From positions 1 through 64,000 of the forward strand of contig DCUJ01000009.1 in the NCBI GenBank assembly GCA_002328495.1: DNA of 64,000 nt. Direction: 5' to 3'. Positions 17,842 through 25,249 of the stretch are shown here, piece after piece; the first letter of the stretch is position 1, and each line of letters starts with the position of its first letter. The stretch comes from Sulfurospirillum sp. UBA2217. Its GTDB lineage: Bacteria > Campylobacterota > Campylobacteria > Campylobacterales > Sulfurospirillaceae. A program made the translations under genes and the position numbers. The notes beneath the pieces are model-generated. The model was not told where the DNA came from, ran no database searches, and saw only the letters and a list, made by a program, of their open reading frames with translations.

Positions 17842-18215
17842 TTCAAACAGTTTCTACATGTAATGCCCCTGAGGCGATTGGACCCTATTCGCAAGCGATG
17901 CGTGTAGGTAATTTACTTTTTACGTCAGGTCAAATCGCGCTTACGCCTGATGGAAGTTTTGTGGATGGTGACGTCTCCACCCAAACCTTGCAAGTACTTC
18001 AAAATCTTAAAGCAGTACTTGAAGCGGGAGGAAGTTCGGTTTCAAAGGTCGTTAAAACAACAGTTTTTTTAAGTACGATGGATGATTTTCAAACTATCAA
18101 TGCTATTTATGCAGAGTTTTTTGGTGAACATAAACCAGCTCGAAGTACGGTGGCGGTGAAAGGACTTCCCCGAAATGCACGCATTGAGATTGAAGCTATC
18201 GCGATGGTTGAGTAG
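17838..18215 (+). CDS. ridA: RidA-family enamine/imine deaminase
   Basis: The 125-residue protein of the YjgF/YER057c/UK114 family hydrolyses reactive 2-aminoacrylate-type enamines released by PLP enzymes. It shows APEAIGPYSQAMRVGN, FTSGQIALTPDG, the C-terminal ARSTVAVKGLP with the binding Arg, and ARIEIEAIA. It overlaps dapE by 4 bp (ATGA). A palindrome copy (17855-17862) encodes STCN near the N terminus. Confidence 0.93.
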   Translation: MIQTVSTCNAPEAIGPYSQAMRVGNLLFTSGQIALTPDGSFVDGDVSTQTLQVLQNLKAVLEAGGSSVSKVVKTTVFLSTMDDFQTINAIYAEFFGEHKPARSTVAVKGLPRNARIEIEAIAMVE

Positions 18216-18230
18216 CACAAAATGTCACAT

Positions 18231-18286
18231 TAAACCGCCAATTAAAGTTAATTATAGGGAAGAGTATATTAGAATTGCGCGGTTTA
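18231..18286 (+). promoter_or_regulatory. mqo promoter bracketed by an 8-bp inverted repeat
   Basis: TAAACCGC (18231-18238) and GCGGTTTA (18279-18286) are perfect inverse copies 40 bp apart. A TAGAAT -10-like element lies at 18270-18275, so the distal arm sits near -45 and the proximal arm near the expected transcript start. The layout suits a two-site operator. A ridA terminator with a very long loop is the alternative, since TTTTTTG follows. Confidence 0.4.
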
Positions 18287-18312
18287 AATTTTTTGTGTAG
18301 GAAACGTGTAAA

Positions 18313-19653
18313 ATGATAAAAAATCACTATGATGTCTTAGTCGTTGGTGGGGGAATTTCAGGTGCGGCTTTGTTTTATGAGCTTGCTAAATATACCAATG
18401 TTAACAGAATCGCATTGCTTGAAAAATACGACAGACTTTCCAAACTCAACTCCGCAGGAACCTCCAACTCTCAAACCATCCATTTTGGTGACATTGAAAC
18501 AAACTACACCTTAGAAAAAGCACGTAAAGTCAAAGAAACCGCAAGTATGGTAGTGAAGTATTGTTTGCAACACGGGCATGAAAATAATTTTATGTTTGCA
18601 CATCAGAAAATGGCAATTGGCGTGGGTGATGTGGAAGTGGCAGCCATCAAAAAGCGATACGAAGAGTTTAAAGAACTCTATCCTTACCTTGAATTTTTTG
18701 ATAAAGCCAAATTAGCGTTGATAGAGCCAAAGCTAATTTACGATGAAAATGGCAATGAACGACCCGAAGATGTTGTTGGCATGGGGGTTGAAGGTGGTGA
18801 ATACAGCACCGTTGATTTTGGCAAAATGAGTGAAAGTATGGTGAGTGAAGCTCAAAAGGCGGAGGGCAAAACGACCGATGTCTATTTTAATTCTCAAGTG
18901 CTCTCCATTAAAAAACTGGGAGATATTCATGTGGTGATGACCAAAGATAAGACCTTCACAGCAGACTTTGTCGTCGTCAATGCGGGTGCACACTCACTTT
19001 TTTTGGCACATCAAATGGGATACGGTTTGGAGTATGCGTGTTTGCCTGTGGCGGGAAGCTTTTACCTCTCGAAAAAGAAAATCCTCAATGGTAAAGTCTA
19101 TATGGTGCAACATCCAAAGCTTCCTTTTGCTGCGTTGCACGGAGACCCTGACATTTTAGCCGATGGGAATACCCGTTTTGGCCCTACAGCATTAGTACTT
19201 CCAAAGCTTGAACGTTATGTGAATGGTACCTATCTTGACTTTTTTAAGACGCTTCAATTTGACAGCAAAGTGGCTAAAGTCTTTTATGACTTACTAAAAG
19301 ACAGCGATATACGCAACTATATTTTCCGAAACTTTTTCTTTGAAGTCCCCAAATATGGCAAAGAGCTTTTCATTAAAGATGCACGTAAAATCGTCCCTTC
19401 TTTGCAGCTGGATGAGATTGAATACGCCAACAACTTTGGTGGGGTTCGTCCGCAGGTTATCAACAAAACAGAACAAAAATTGATGCTAGGAGAGGCAAGT
19501 GTCAATCCAGGAACGGGCATTGTGTTTAACATGACACCCAGCCCAGGAGCTACAAGTTGCTTGGGAAATGCTAGACGTGATGTCCGTTTGGTATGCGCGT
19601 ATTTGGGCAAAACGTTTGACGAAGATGCCTTTAAGCGCGAGCTGATTGATTAA
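18313..19653 (+). CDS. mqo: Malate:quinone oxidoreductase (FAD-dependent)
   Basis: This membrane-associated flavoenzyme oxidises malate to oxaloacetate and reduces the quinone pool, replacing NAD malate dehydrogenase in many Campylobacterota. The 446-residue protein has the N-terminal FAD fold VLVVGGGISGAALFYELAKY, then NSAGTSNSQTIHFGDIETNY. A central FVVVNAGAHSLFLAHQMGYG and a C-terminal NPGTGIVFNMTPSPGATSCLGN follow. The related L-2-hydroxyglutarate oxidase fold is the main alternative. The next gene begins directly after its stop. Confidence 0.9.
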   Translation: MIKNHYDVLVVGGGISGAALFYELAKYTNVNRIALLEKYDRLSKLNSAGTSNSQTIHFGDIETNYTLEKARKVKETASMVVKYCLQHGHENNFMFAHQKMAIGVGDVEVAAIKKRYEEFKELYPYLEFFDKAKLALIEPKLIYDENGNERPEDVVGMGVEGGEYSTVDFGKMSESMVSEAQKAEGKTTDVYFNSQVLSIKKLGDIHVVMTKDKTFTADFVVVNAGAHSLFLAHQMGYGLEYACLPVAGSFYLSKKKILNGKVYMVQHPKLPFAALHGDPDILADGNTRFGPTALVLPKLERYVNGTYLDFFKTLQFDSKVAKVFYDLLKDSDIRNYIFRNFFFEVPKYGKELFIKDARKIVPSLQLDEIEYANNFGGVRPQVINKTEQKLMLGEASVNPGTGIVFNMTPSPGATSCLGNARRDVRLVCAYLGKTFDEDAFKRELID

Positions 19654-20346
19654 ATGAATCCTCTTGATTTGTATGCAACGATAGAGCCTTTCATTGGATT
19701 TGACGAACCCTATGAGAGGCTCTATAAACGCTATCTTAAAGAACTCAAAGCTTTACATGTAAGGCGTATTTTAGATGTTGGGTCTGGCAATGGCATTTTA
19801 CTGCGCCATTTGTCCCACGCTGGATTTGAAGCGCAAGGCATTGAGCGTAGTGCTATAATGGTAGAACGTGCCAAATCTTTAGGCGTCAATGCCTCTTTGG
19901 ATGAGTTGGATAGTTTTGACAATGGCTCATTTGATGCCATCTTGGCTGTGGCAGATGTACTTAATTATATTCCTTCCGACGAACTGCCTCTCTTTTTTGA
20001 AGCAATTGCACGTGTGTTAAAGCCCAATGGCTTTTTCTTGGCCGATATCAATACCTTGCATGGATTTGAAAATGTTGCAGAAGGGGTGATGGTCAAAGAG
20101 GTCGAGGGAAATTTTTTAAGTGTGGATGCCAGCTTTGAAAATCCTTTGTTGCACACAACCATAACGCTTTTTACTCCAAACAATGAGCACTATACAAAAG
20201 AGCAAGGCATGATAACACAGTATTATCACCCGCTCTTGCAGTTTAAAAAAATTCCTTCATTGTCTTTTTTTAAAAGTCATCTTATCCACCTTTTTTCACC
20301 CACGGTGGCAGATAAAACTCTCTTTATTTTAAAACGCTTGGAGTAA
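19654..20346 (+). CDS. Class I SAM-dependent methyltransferase
   Basis: The 230-residue protein has the SAM-binding motif ILDVGSGNGILLRHLSHAGF near residues 40-60. It continues with GIERSAIMVERAKSLGV, the motif IV-like FDAILAVADVLNYIP and RVLKPNGFFLADINT. The substrate cannot be read from the sequence. Its ATG directly follows the mqo TAA with no gap, so it is translated with mqo. It converges with the next, minus-strand gene and their ends overlap by 18 bp. Confidence 0.85.
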   Translation: MNPLDLYATIEPFIGFDEPYERLYKRYLKELKALHVRRILDVGSGNGILLRHLSHAGFEAQGIERSAIMVERAKSLGVNASLDELDSFDNGSFDAILAVADVLNYIPSDELPLFFEAIARVLKPNGFFLADINTLHGFENVAEGVMVKEVEGNFLSVDASFENPLLHTTITLFTPNNEHYTKEQGMITQYYHPLLQFKKIPSLSFFKSHLIHLFSPTVADKTLFILKRLE

Positions 20347-20775
20347 GGAGCTTAGCATGAGGTTGTCTTTTTTTAAAGCCTCTTCTGCTTTGGTTTTTTC
20401 AATCAGCTCTTTTTGAAAATCGGACAATAAAGCCTCAAGTGTTTGCAGAGCATTTTTTCGCTCTTCCCCACTGAGTGGAGGTTGGGTTGCCTCACTTAAT
20501 CCTAAAGCATCCATCAATTCCGCTTTTTTCTTCTCCATCAATGCTTCCATTTTTTCAGCGTTGAGTGTGTGTAAAAAATTGATAGCCCCCATGGAGCTTA
20601 GTTCTCGCTTAAAGGCTTCAACGGAAGCATCACTTTTTATCGTCTCTTCTTCTTTTTGCGCTTGAAGATTTTCAATGAGTTGTCGTTGGAGTTCGGTTTC
20701 AAAATCAGTCGTAGAAGGCAATGTGGCAGATGCGACAGGGGTTTGATGTACACGTACATCAGCATTAATCGTCAT
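20329..20775 (-). CDS. Unrecognised helical/coiled-coil protein
   Basis: The 148-residue protein starts MTINADVRVHQ after AAAGGAG on the minus strand. Longer in-frame starts up to 20841 lack this ribosome site. It is rich in Glu, Lys and Leu. It has a predicted-looking coil (ELQRQLIENLQAQKEEETIK), a middle MEALMEKKKAELMDALGL and a C-terminal coil ending LLSSLLQAF-like. No signal peptide, membrane segment or catalytic motif is visible. I do not recognise a family. It is divergent from the GNAT gene. Confidence 0.65.
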   Translation of the reverse strand: MTINADVRVHQTPVASATLPSTTDFETELQRQLIENLQAQKEEETIKSDASVEAFKRELSSMGAINFLHTLNAEKMEALMEKKKAELMDALGLSEATQPPLSGEERKNALQTLEALLSDFQKELIEKTKAEEALKKDNLMLSSLLQAF

Positions 20776-20873
20776 GTGCTCTCCTTTTAAAAAATAGTTT
20801 TCCAATACAAGCAAAAAAAGTTCCATTAGACTTCTTGCCAAATGAGTTTTGCAAGAAGTTTATTGGCAAATGC

Positions 20874-20879
20874 TATAAT
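20874..20879 (+). promoter_or_regulatory. -10 element for the GNAT gene
   Basis: A perfect TATAAT lies 25 bp before the ATG at 20905. It supports that start over the upstream in-frame ATG at 20842, which precedes the promoter. A 9-bp inverted repeat (ACTTCTTGC/GCAAGAAGT, 20830-20838/20851-20859) sits just upstream, in the divergent gap. Confidence 0.65.
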
Positions 20880-20904
20880 TGTCTCAAAATTAAAAGGTGA
20901 AGTG

Positions 20905-21354
20905 ATGAGACAGGTTGAGTATGCGAGCATGTGTGATATCCCACGGTTGTGTGAATTGCTCAAAATTCTTTTTGGACAAGAGCGTGAATTTTACTATGAC
21001 GAAACAGTACAATCCAGAGGCTTAGCTATGATTTTAAGTGATGCTTCCATTGGGTCTATTTTTGTCATCAAAGAAGAGAGGTATATTGTCGGGATGGTCA
21101 GTTTTTTATGGACGGTGAGTACCGCTTTGGGAGCAAAAGTGGCGTGGCTAGAAGATATGGTCATCGATAGTCCTTACCAAAACAAAGGGTACGGAAAAAT
21201 GCTTTTAGGTGAGGCCTTGGATGCGATGAAAAAGCTTACATGTAAGCGCGTGAGGCTTCTCACCGATGCTGATAATGCGTACGCACAAAAGCTCTATCAA
21301 CGTTTTGGATTTGACCACTCCTCTATGCACTCGATGCGATTATTTATTTCGTAA
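20905..21354 (+). CDS. GNAT-family N-acetyltransferase
   Basis: The 149-residue protein has the GNAT fold: IPRLCELLKILFGQE at the start, the beta4/acetyl-CoA loop WLEDMVIDSPYQNKGYGKML (Q/RxxGxG/A type) and the final LYQRFGFDHSSMHSMRLF. Substrate unknown. AAAAGG precedes the ATG at 20905; the GTG before it is also possible. It is convergent with the CheX-domain gene and their ends overlap by 11 bp. A palindrome copy encodes LTCK. Confidence 0.82.
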   Translation: MRQVEYASMCDIPRLCELLKILFGQEREFYYDETVQSRGLAMILSDASIGSIFVIKEERYIVGMVSFLWTVSTALGAKVAWLEDMVIDSPYQNKGYGKMLLGEALDAMKKLTCKRVRLLTDADNAYAQKLYQRFGFDHSSMHSMRLFIS

Positions 21355-22387
21355 TAAACATGTAAAACGGTTTACCGCTTAAAAGCATCTCAATCCAAAT
21401 ACCATTGGCATCTGAAATATCTTTGAGTGCGAGTTGCAAGGAGATGGATGTTTTAGGCAGTTCAAAGAGTACTTTGAGTTTTTTCGTAGAAAAGAGTGTT
21501 TTTGCTGATCCTGTGATGATATTGCACAACTCTCCAATACCATCGACCAATGAGGCAGTATCATCTGATGAGACACTCTCTCCTAACATCGCTTCTATTG
21601 CAGTGGCAGCAATGGTTTTAGGGAAAATAAGGAAAAAATTGCCTGCTAAATCACCTTTGAATTTCATCGAGGCAATGATGATATTTTGATCGAGGCGTAC
21701 ATCGAATTTTTGGATGGCATGTTTCACTTTTTGTGCTTCAAGCCCAGTGATTGTTACCAAAGAATCTACTGCAGTATCTATAAAAACAGGCAGGTTCTGT
21801 ATGAGTTCTTTAGAAAGTCCAAGACTAGGCTGAAGGGTAAACATACTTTTAGGCAGGTTGAGACTGCTGTGTGTAATGGTCATATCGTAACCATTTGTGG
21901 ATGCACTGGTATTAAACTCTGCTTCACTTTTGGCGTGGGTGACGCTGTATCCCAACTTAACAAGTGCAGCACTTAGGGCATCAGCATTGCTTTGTTCCGC
22001 ATCGTATAGTAAAACGCTGAGTTGTTTTTGATTTTTTTGAGGGTTTAAAAAAAGCAAAGCGGATGGAAGCGTGTGAAAAAGTTTGATTTGTGTCTGCGCA
22101 CTTAGGTGCTTAAGCTCAATAAAAAGCTCTTTGGGATAATCCCCCAATGCGATAGGAAGTTCCATTTTTTGACTGAGTTTATCGAGTTGTTTAATTAAAT
22201 GCTCATAATGGTGGGCACGGTAAAGCTGAGGAGTTTTTTTTAAAGAGATATAAATACCTTTAGCCTCTTTCTCTCTCAGGGTTTCACGAAGGTTCAATAA
22301 CGTCTGACATACTGTAAGTGTACGTGCCTCGTCAATGGATTCAGTGTAATGAAAAATAAGAAGAAAATTGGTAAATGTGTACGTCAT
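21344..22387 (-). CDS. CheX-domain protein with pseudo-receiver-like middle
   Basis: From the chosen ATG the protein has 347 residues. The last ~150 resemble the CheX/CheC-like phosphatase fold: ASMKFKGDLAGNFFLIFPK, AAMLGES-like helix and a GIGELCNIITGSAKT segment matching the ExxN helix that positions water in CheX. The middle (LSVLLYDAEQSNADALSAALVKLGYSV) looks like a degenerate response-regulator domain lacking a clear phospho-Asp in context. The N-terminal ~120 residues are unassigned. It may dephosphorylate CheY or act as a scaffold. The start is uncertain: an upstream extension to 22492 is in frame but weak. Confidence 0.65.
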   Translation of the reverse strand: MTYTFTNFLLIFHYTESIDEARTLTVCQTLLNLRETLREKEAKGIYISLKKTPQLYRAHHYEHLIKQLDKLSQKMELPIALGDYPKELFIELKHLSAQTQIKLFHTLPSALLFLNPQKNQKQLSVLLYDAEQSNADALSAALVKLGYSVTHAKSEAEFNTSASTNGYDMTITHSSLNLPKSMFTLQPSLGLSKELIQNLPVFIDTAVDSLVTITGLEAQKVKHAIQKFDVRLDQNIIIASMKFKGDLAGNFFLIFPKTIAATAIEAMLGESVSSDDTASLVDGIGELCNIITGSAKTLFSTKKLKVLFELPKTSISLQLALKDISDANGIWIEMLLSGKPFYMFITK

Positions 22388-22468
22388 TGTGTGTTTGTCG
22401 CATTTTAATTTAAGATGATTTATAAAAATGATATCACAGAAAGCTTTTAAATTTATTGAACGAAAGGG

Positions 22469-22474
22469 TATAAT
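22469..22474 (+). promoter_or_regulatory. -10 element before the 22502 gene
   Basis: A perfect TATAAT lies 27 bp upstream of the GTG start at 22502, in the gap divergent from the CheX-domain gene. Confidence 0.6.
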
Positions 22475-22501
22475 AAACTCTTTGTAAAACAAAGGCGGTT
22501 T

Positions 22502-22921
22502 GTGGTATCAAATGCATTAAAAATTCAAATTCAGCAAGCAACAGAAGAGTACACCGAAACAAAAATTGCAATAGAGGTGGCTAAAAACATCGAAGATGTG
22601 GTCTTCTTTTCGAGCTATACGGTGGGTGCATCCATTTTTCGAAAGGCCACCAATAAACTCAAAAAAAAGCTTAAAGAAAAAGATGTTTCTGAACTTTTTT
22701 TATGGAAAGATGAGGCATTAAACCTCATTGCTTTTTACAACCTTCCCATTCAAGAAGAACACAAAGAAGCCTTTGAATATCTACTGCTTTCTTTAATGAA
22801 AGCGCAAATAAAAATTAACGAAGCCGTTTTATTTCATTTTGCAACCCTTCACACCAAAGCACACAGCAATGATTACCTTGAAAGGCGCATTGAGCAGATT
22901 TACAAACTGCTTTTTGAGTAA
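22502..22921 (+). CDS. Hypothetical helical protein
   Basis: The 139-residue soluble protein has no family I recognise. It appears mostly alpha-helical, with ATEEYTETKIAIEVAKNIED, a basic patch (ATNKLKKKLKEKD) and acidic C-terminal helices ending LERRIEQIYKLLFE. The start is GTG, preceded by AAAGGCGG and a perfect -10. It stands alone between the CheX gene (divergent) and pyk, which has its own promoter. Confidence 0.65.
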   Translation: MVSNALKIQIQQATEEYTETKIAIEVAKNIEDVVFFSSYTVGASIFRKATNKLKKKLKEKDVSELFLWKDEALNLIAFYNLPIQEEHKEAFEYLLLSLMKAQIKINEAVLFHFATLHTKAHSNDYLERRIEQIYKLLFE

Positions 22922-22952
22922 AGTTTAACCACTTCTTTTAGGCACCTTGTGA

Positions 22953-22958
22953 TATAAT
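22953..22958 (+). promoter_or_regulatory. pyk -10 element
   Basis: A perfect TATAAT lies 56 bp before the pyk start. The intervening leader contains a tandem 10-bp-spaced repeat of TAGTCTAAA (22972-22980 and 22982-22990). Confidence 0.6.
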
Positions 22959-23008
22959 TTTGTAACTTTATTAGTCTAAAATAGTCTAAAGTAAGAAAAG
23001 GAATGAAG

Positions 23009-24454
23009 ATGTACAAAAAAACAAAAATATTAGCAACCGTGGGCCCTGCAAGTGATAGCGTAGAAATTTTGGAAGGGATGATACGTGCTGGCGTGAATGT
23101 TTTTCGCTTAAACTTTAGCCATGGAACCCATGAGTATCATGGAGCAACATTGGGAAAAATTCGAGAAGCCGAATTTAATGTCAACCAAAAAGTAGGCGTT
23201 TTGCAAGATATCTGTGGTCCTAAAATTCGTGTTGGAAAATTGGAAGATGATTTTTTCTTAGAAACAGGCGATAAAGTATGGTTTGTCACAGAAGAGATTA
23301 TAGGAAAAAAAATAGGCGACAAAGAGTATCAGCTTTGCATCAACCAACCTCAAATTTTAAGTATGCTCAAAGTGGATGAGTACATTTACCTTTACGATGG
23401 CAATATTCGTGCGAAAGTGGTGCAAATAGGTGCAAAAATTTTAACTGAGATTGAAAACAATGGAAAACTCTCTTCCAATAAAGGGGTCAATTTTCCCAAT
23501 ACGGTCATCAATATTGATGTGATTACCCCAAAAGATGAAGCAGATTTACTCTGGGGTGCGCAAAATGGTGTTGATTTTGTCGCCGTTTCATTTGTCCAAA
23601 ATGCCAATGATGTGGTACGTGTCAGAGAGATTTTGAAAAAACACCATTCTCGTGCACAAATTTTTGCAAAAATTGAAAAATTTGATGCGGTTGAAAATAT
23701 CGATGAGATTTTAGAGGTCAGCGATGGCATCATGGTCGCACGGGGTGATTTGGGTATTGAAGTGCCTTACTATAAAGTTCCCAGCATTCAAAAAAAGATA
23801 ATTGCTAAAGCCAACGCTGTATCAAAACCAGTGATTACAGCAACGCAGATGCTTCTTTCTATGGCAGAGAAAGAGATGGCAACACGAGCTGAAATAAGTG
23901 ACGTCGCCAATGCAGTGCTTGATGGTACCGATGCGGTGATGCTCTCAGAAGAGAGTGCAATCGGAAAAAATCCTGTGCATGTTGTTGAGGTTATGACAGC
24001 AACGATTAAAGAGACAGAAGCCATTTATCCGTACAATAAATTCGATATTTACCCTTTCTTGGACGAAACCGACATCATCTCTTCTTCCACTGCTCGTTTA
24101 GCAGAACGATTACATGTAGAGGCGATTATCTCCTTAACCAGTTCGGGAAAATCGGCTAAAAAATTGGCACGGTATCGCATCAAGCAAGATATTTATGCCG
24201 TAACCCATGATGAAAAAACGGCACGTTCTTTAACGATTGCATGGGGAATTAAGCCTATTATGAACATTGACACGAGCAATTTAAACATGATGTTAGGTAA
24301 AACTTTACAAACAGGCATTGAAAAAGGTCTTATCAGCAAAGATAAAAGCTACATTGTCACAGCAGGATATCCTTCTGGTGTTGAGGGGAGTACGAATTTT
24401 ATTCGTATTTTGAAAAAAGAGCAGATTGAATATTATACGGACATGGTACTTTAA
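23009..24454 (+). CDS. pyk: Pyruvate kinase
   Basis: This enzyme transfers phosphate from phosphoenolpyruvate to ADP in the last step of glycolysis. The protein opens TKILATVGPASDS and shows NVFRLNFSHGTHEYH, LQDICGPKIRVG, IFAKIEKFDAVENIDEI, the signature MVARGDLGIEVPYYKVP and ITATQMLLSM. Length, 481 residues, is typical. An ATG at 23003 touches the AAAAGGA ribosome site; the ATG at 23009 has 6-bp spacing and is preferred. A palindrome copy encodes LHVE in the C-terminal domain. Confidence 0.96.
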   Translation: MYKKTKILATVGPASDSVEILEGMIRAGVNVFRLNFSHGTHEYHGATLGKIREAEFNVNQKVGVLQDICGPKIRVGKLEDDFFLETGDKVWFVTEEIIGKKIGDKEYQLCINQPQILSMLKVDEYIYLYDGNIRAKVVQIGAKILTEIENNGKLSSNKGVNFPNTVINIDVITPKDEADLLWGAQNGVDFVAVSFVQNANDVVRVREILKKHHSRAQIFAKIEKFDAVENIDEILEVSDGIMVARGDLGIEVPYYKVPSIQKKIIAKANAVSKPVITATQMLLSMAEKEMATRAEISDVANAVLDGTDAVMLSEESAIGKNPVHVVEVMTATIKETEAIYPYNKFDIYPFLDETDIISSSTARLAERLHVEAIISLTSSGKSAKKLARYRIKQDIYAVTHDEKTARSLTIAWGIKPIMNIDTSNLNMMLGKTLQTGIEKGLISKDKSYIVTAGYPSGVEGSTNFIRILKKEQIEYYTDMVL

Positions 24455-24482
24455 ATTTATCTTAAATTAAAGAAAGTTTAGG

Positions 24483-24488
24483 TAAAAT
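24483..24488 (+). promoter_or_regulatory. Possible rplU -10 element
   Basis: TAAAAT lies 41 bp before the rplU ATG, after the pyk stop, in the position expected for the promoter of the rplU-rpmA pair. Confidence 0.4.
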
Positions 24489-24528
24489 CGCTTCCTTAAA
24501 TTAAATCTCTCCCAAGAAGGACATACGC

Positions 24529-24837
24529 ATGTATGCAATTATTAAAAATGGCGGGAAGCAGTACAAAGTTCAAGTTGGTGACTATGTAAATGTTGACAGA
24601 CTTGACGCTCAGCCAAAAGAGAAAATAGAAGTGACGGAAGTTTTAGCCATCAATGACGGCGAACTTAAAGTGGGAACACCTTTCGTCAATGGTGCTGTCG
24701 TAGAACTCGAAGTAGTTGTAGAGGGCAAAGATAAGAAAGTGATTACTTTCAAAAAACGTAGACGTAAAGACTCAAAAGTTAAGCGTGGTTTTAGAAGACA
24801 ATTCACTAGAGTAAAAGTTGTAAGCATTAAAGCTTAA
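24529..24837 (+). CDS. rplU: 50S ribosomal protein L21
   Basis: The 102-residue protein begins MYAIIKNGGKQYKVQVGDYV and ends with the KRRRKDSKVKRGFRRQFTRV rRNA-binding tail, as in bacterial L21. AAGAAGGA precedes the ATG. It forms a pair with rpmA 37 bp downstream. Confidence 0.98.
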   Translation: MYAIIKNGGKQYKVQVGDYVNVDRLDAQPKEKIEVTEVLAINDGELKVGTPFVNGAVVELEVVVEGKDKKVITFKKRRRKDSKVKRGFRRQFTRVKVVSIKA

Positions 24838-24874
24838 CCCACAAACGTTACACGATAAAAATTAGGAGTAACCA

Positions 24875-25135
24875 ATGGCTCACAAAAAAGGTCAAGGAAG
24901 TACCCAGAATAATAGAGACTCAGCTGGACGTAGACTGGGTGTTAAAAAATTTGGTGGCGAATTTGTACGTGCAGGCAATATTATTATTCGTCAGCGCGGA
25001 ACAAAAGTACATGTAGGTAGCAACGTCGGCATTGGTGTAGATCATACGATTTATGCTTTAGTTGATGGTTTTGTTCAATTTCAACGTAAAGATAAAACAC
25101 GAAACAAAGTTTCTGTTATTCCCGCAAGCGTATAA
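24875..25135 (+). CDS. rpmA: 50S ribosomal protein L27
   Basis: The 86-residue protein begins MAHKKGQGSTQNNRDSAGRR, the conserved N terminus that reaches the peptidyl-transferase centre, and contains GNIIIRQRGTKVHVGSNVGIG. There is no N-terminal extension of the cleaved Firmicutes type. One palindrome copy encodes VHVG, with G instead of T at its left flank. Confidence 0.98.
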   Translation: MAHKKGQGSTQNNRDSAGRRLGVKKFGGEFVRAGNIIIRQRGTKVHVGSNVGIGVDHTIYALVDGFVQFQRKDKTRNKVSVIPASV

Positions 25136-25140
25136 TTTTT

Positions 25141-25166
25141 AGGTGGAGACTTCTCCACCTCTTTTC
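25141..25166 (+). terminator. Rho-independent terminator after rpmA
   Basis: AGGTGGAG (25141-25148) and CTCCACCT (25153-25160) form a perfect 8-bp GC-rich stem with an ACTT loop, followed by CTTTT. It lies 5 bp after the rpmA stop and separates the ribosomal pair from obg. Confidence 0.8.
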
Positions 25167-25249
25167 CCTCTTCTTATACTTCTTATGATTATAGTTTTAC
25201 ATGTAATGATTAGAAGTATAGACACTCACTTTTTCAAAAGGTTCTAACC

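Noticed and set aside
22388..22492. N-terminal extension of the CheX-domain protein
   Set aside because: It covers the AT-rich divergent promoter region, including the TATAAT of the plus-strand gene, and has no ribosome site; kept only as a possibility.
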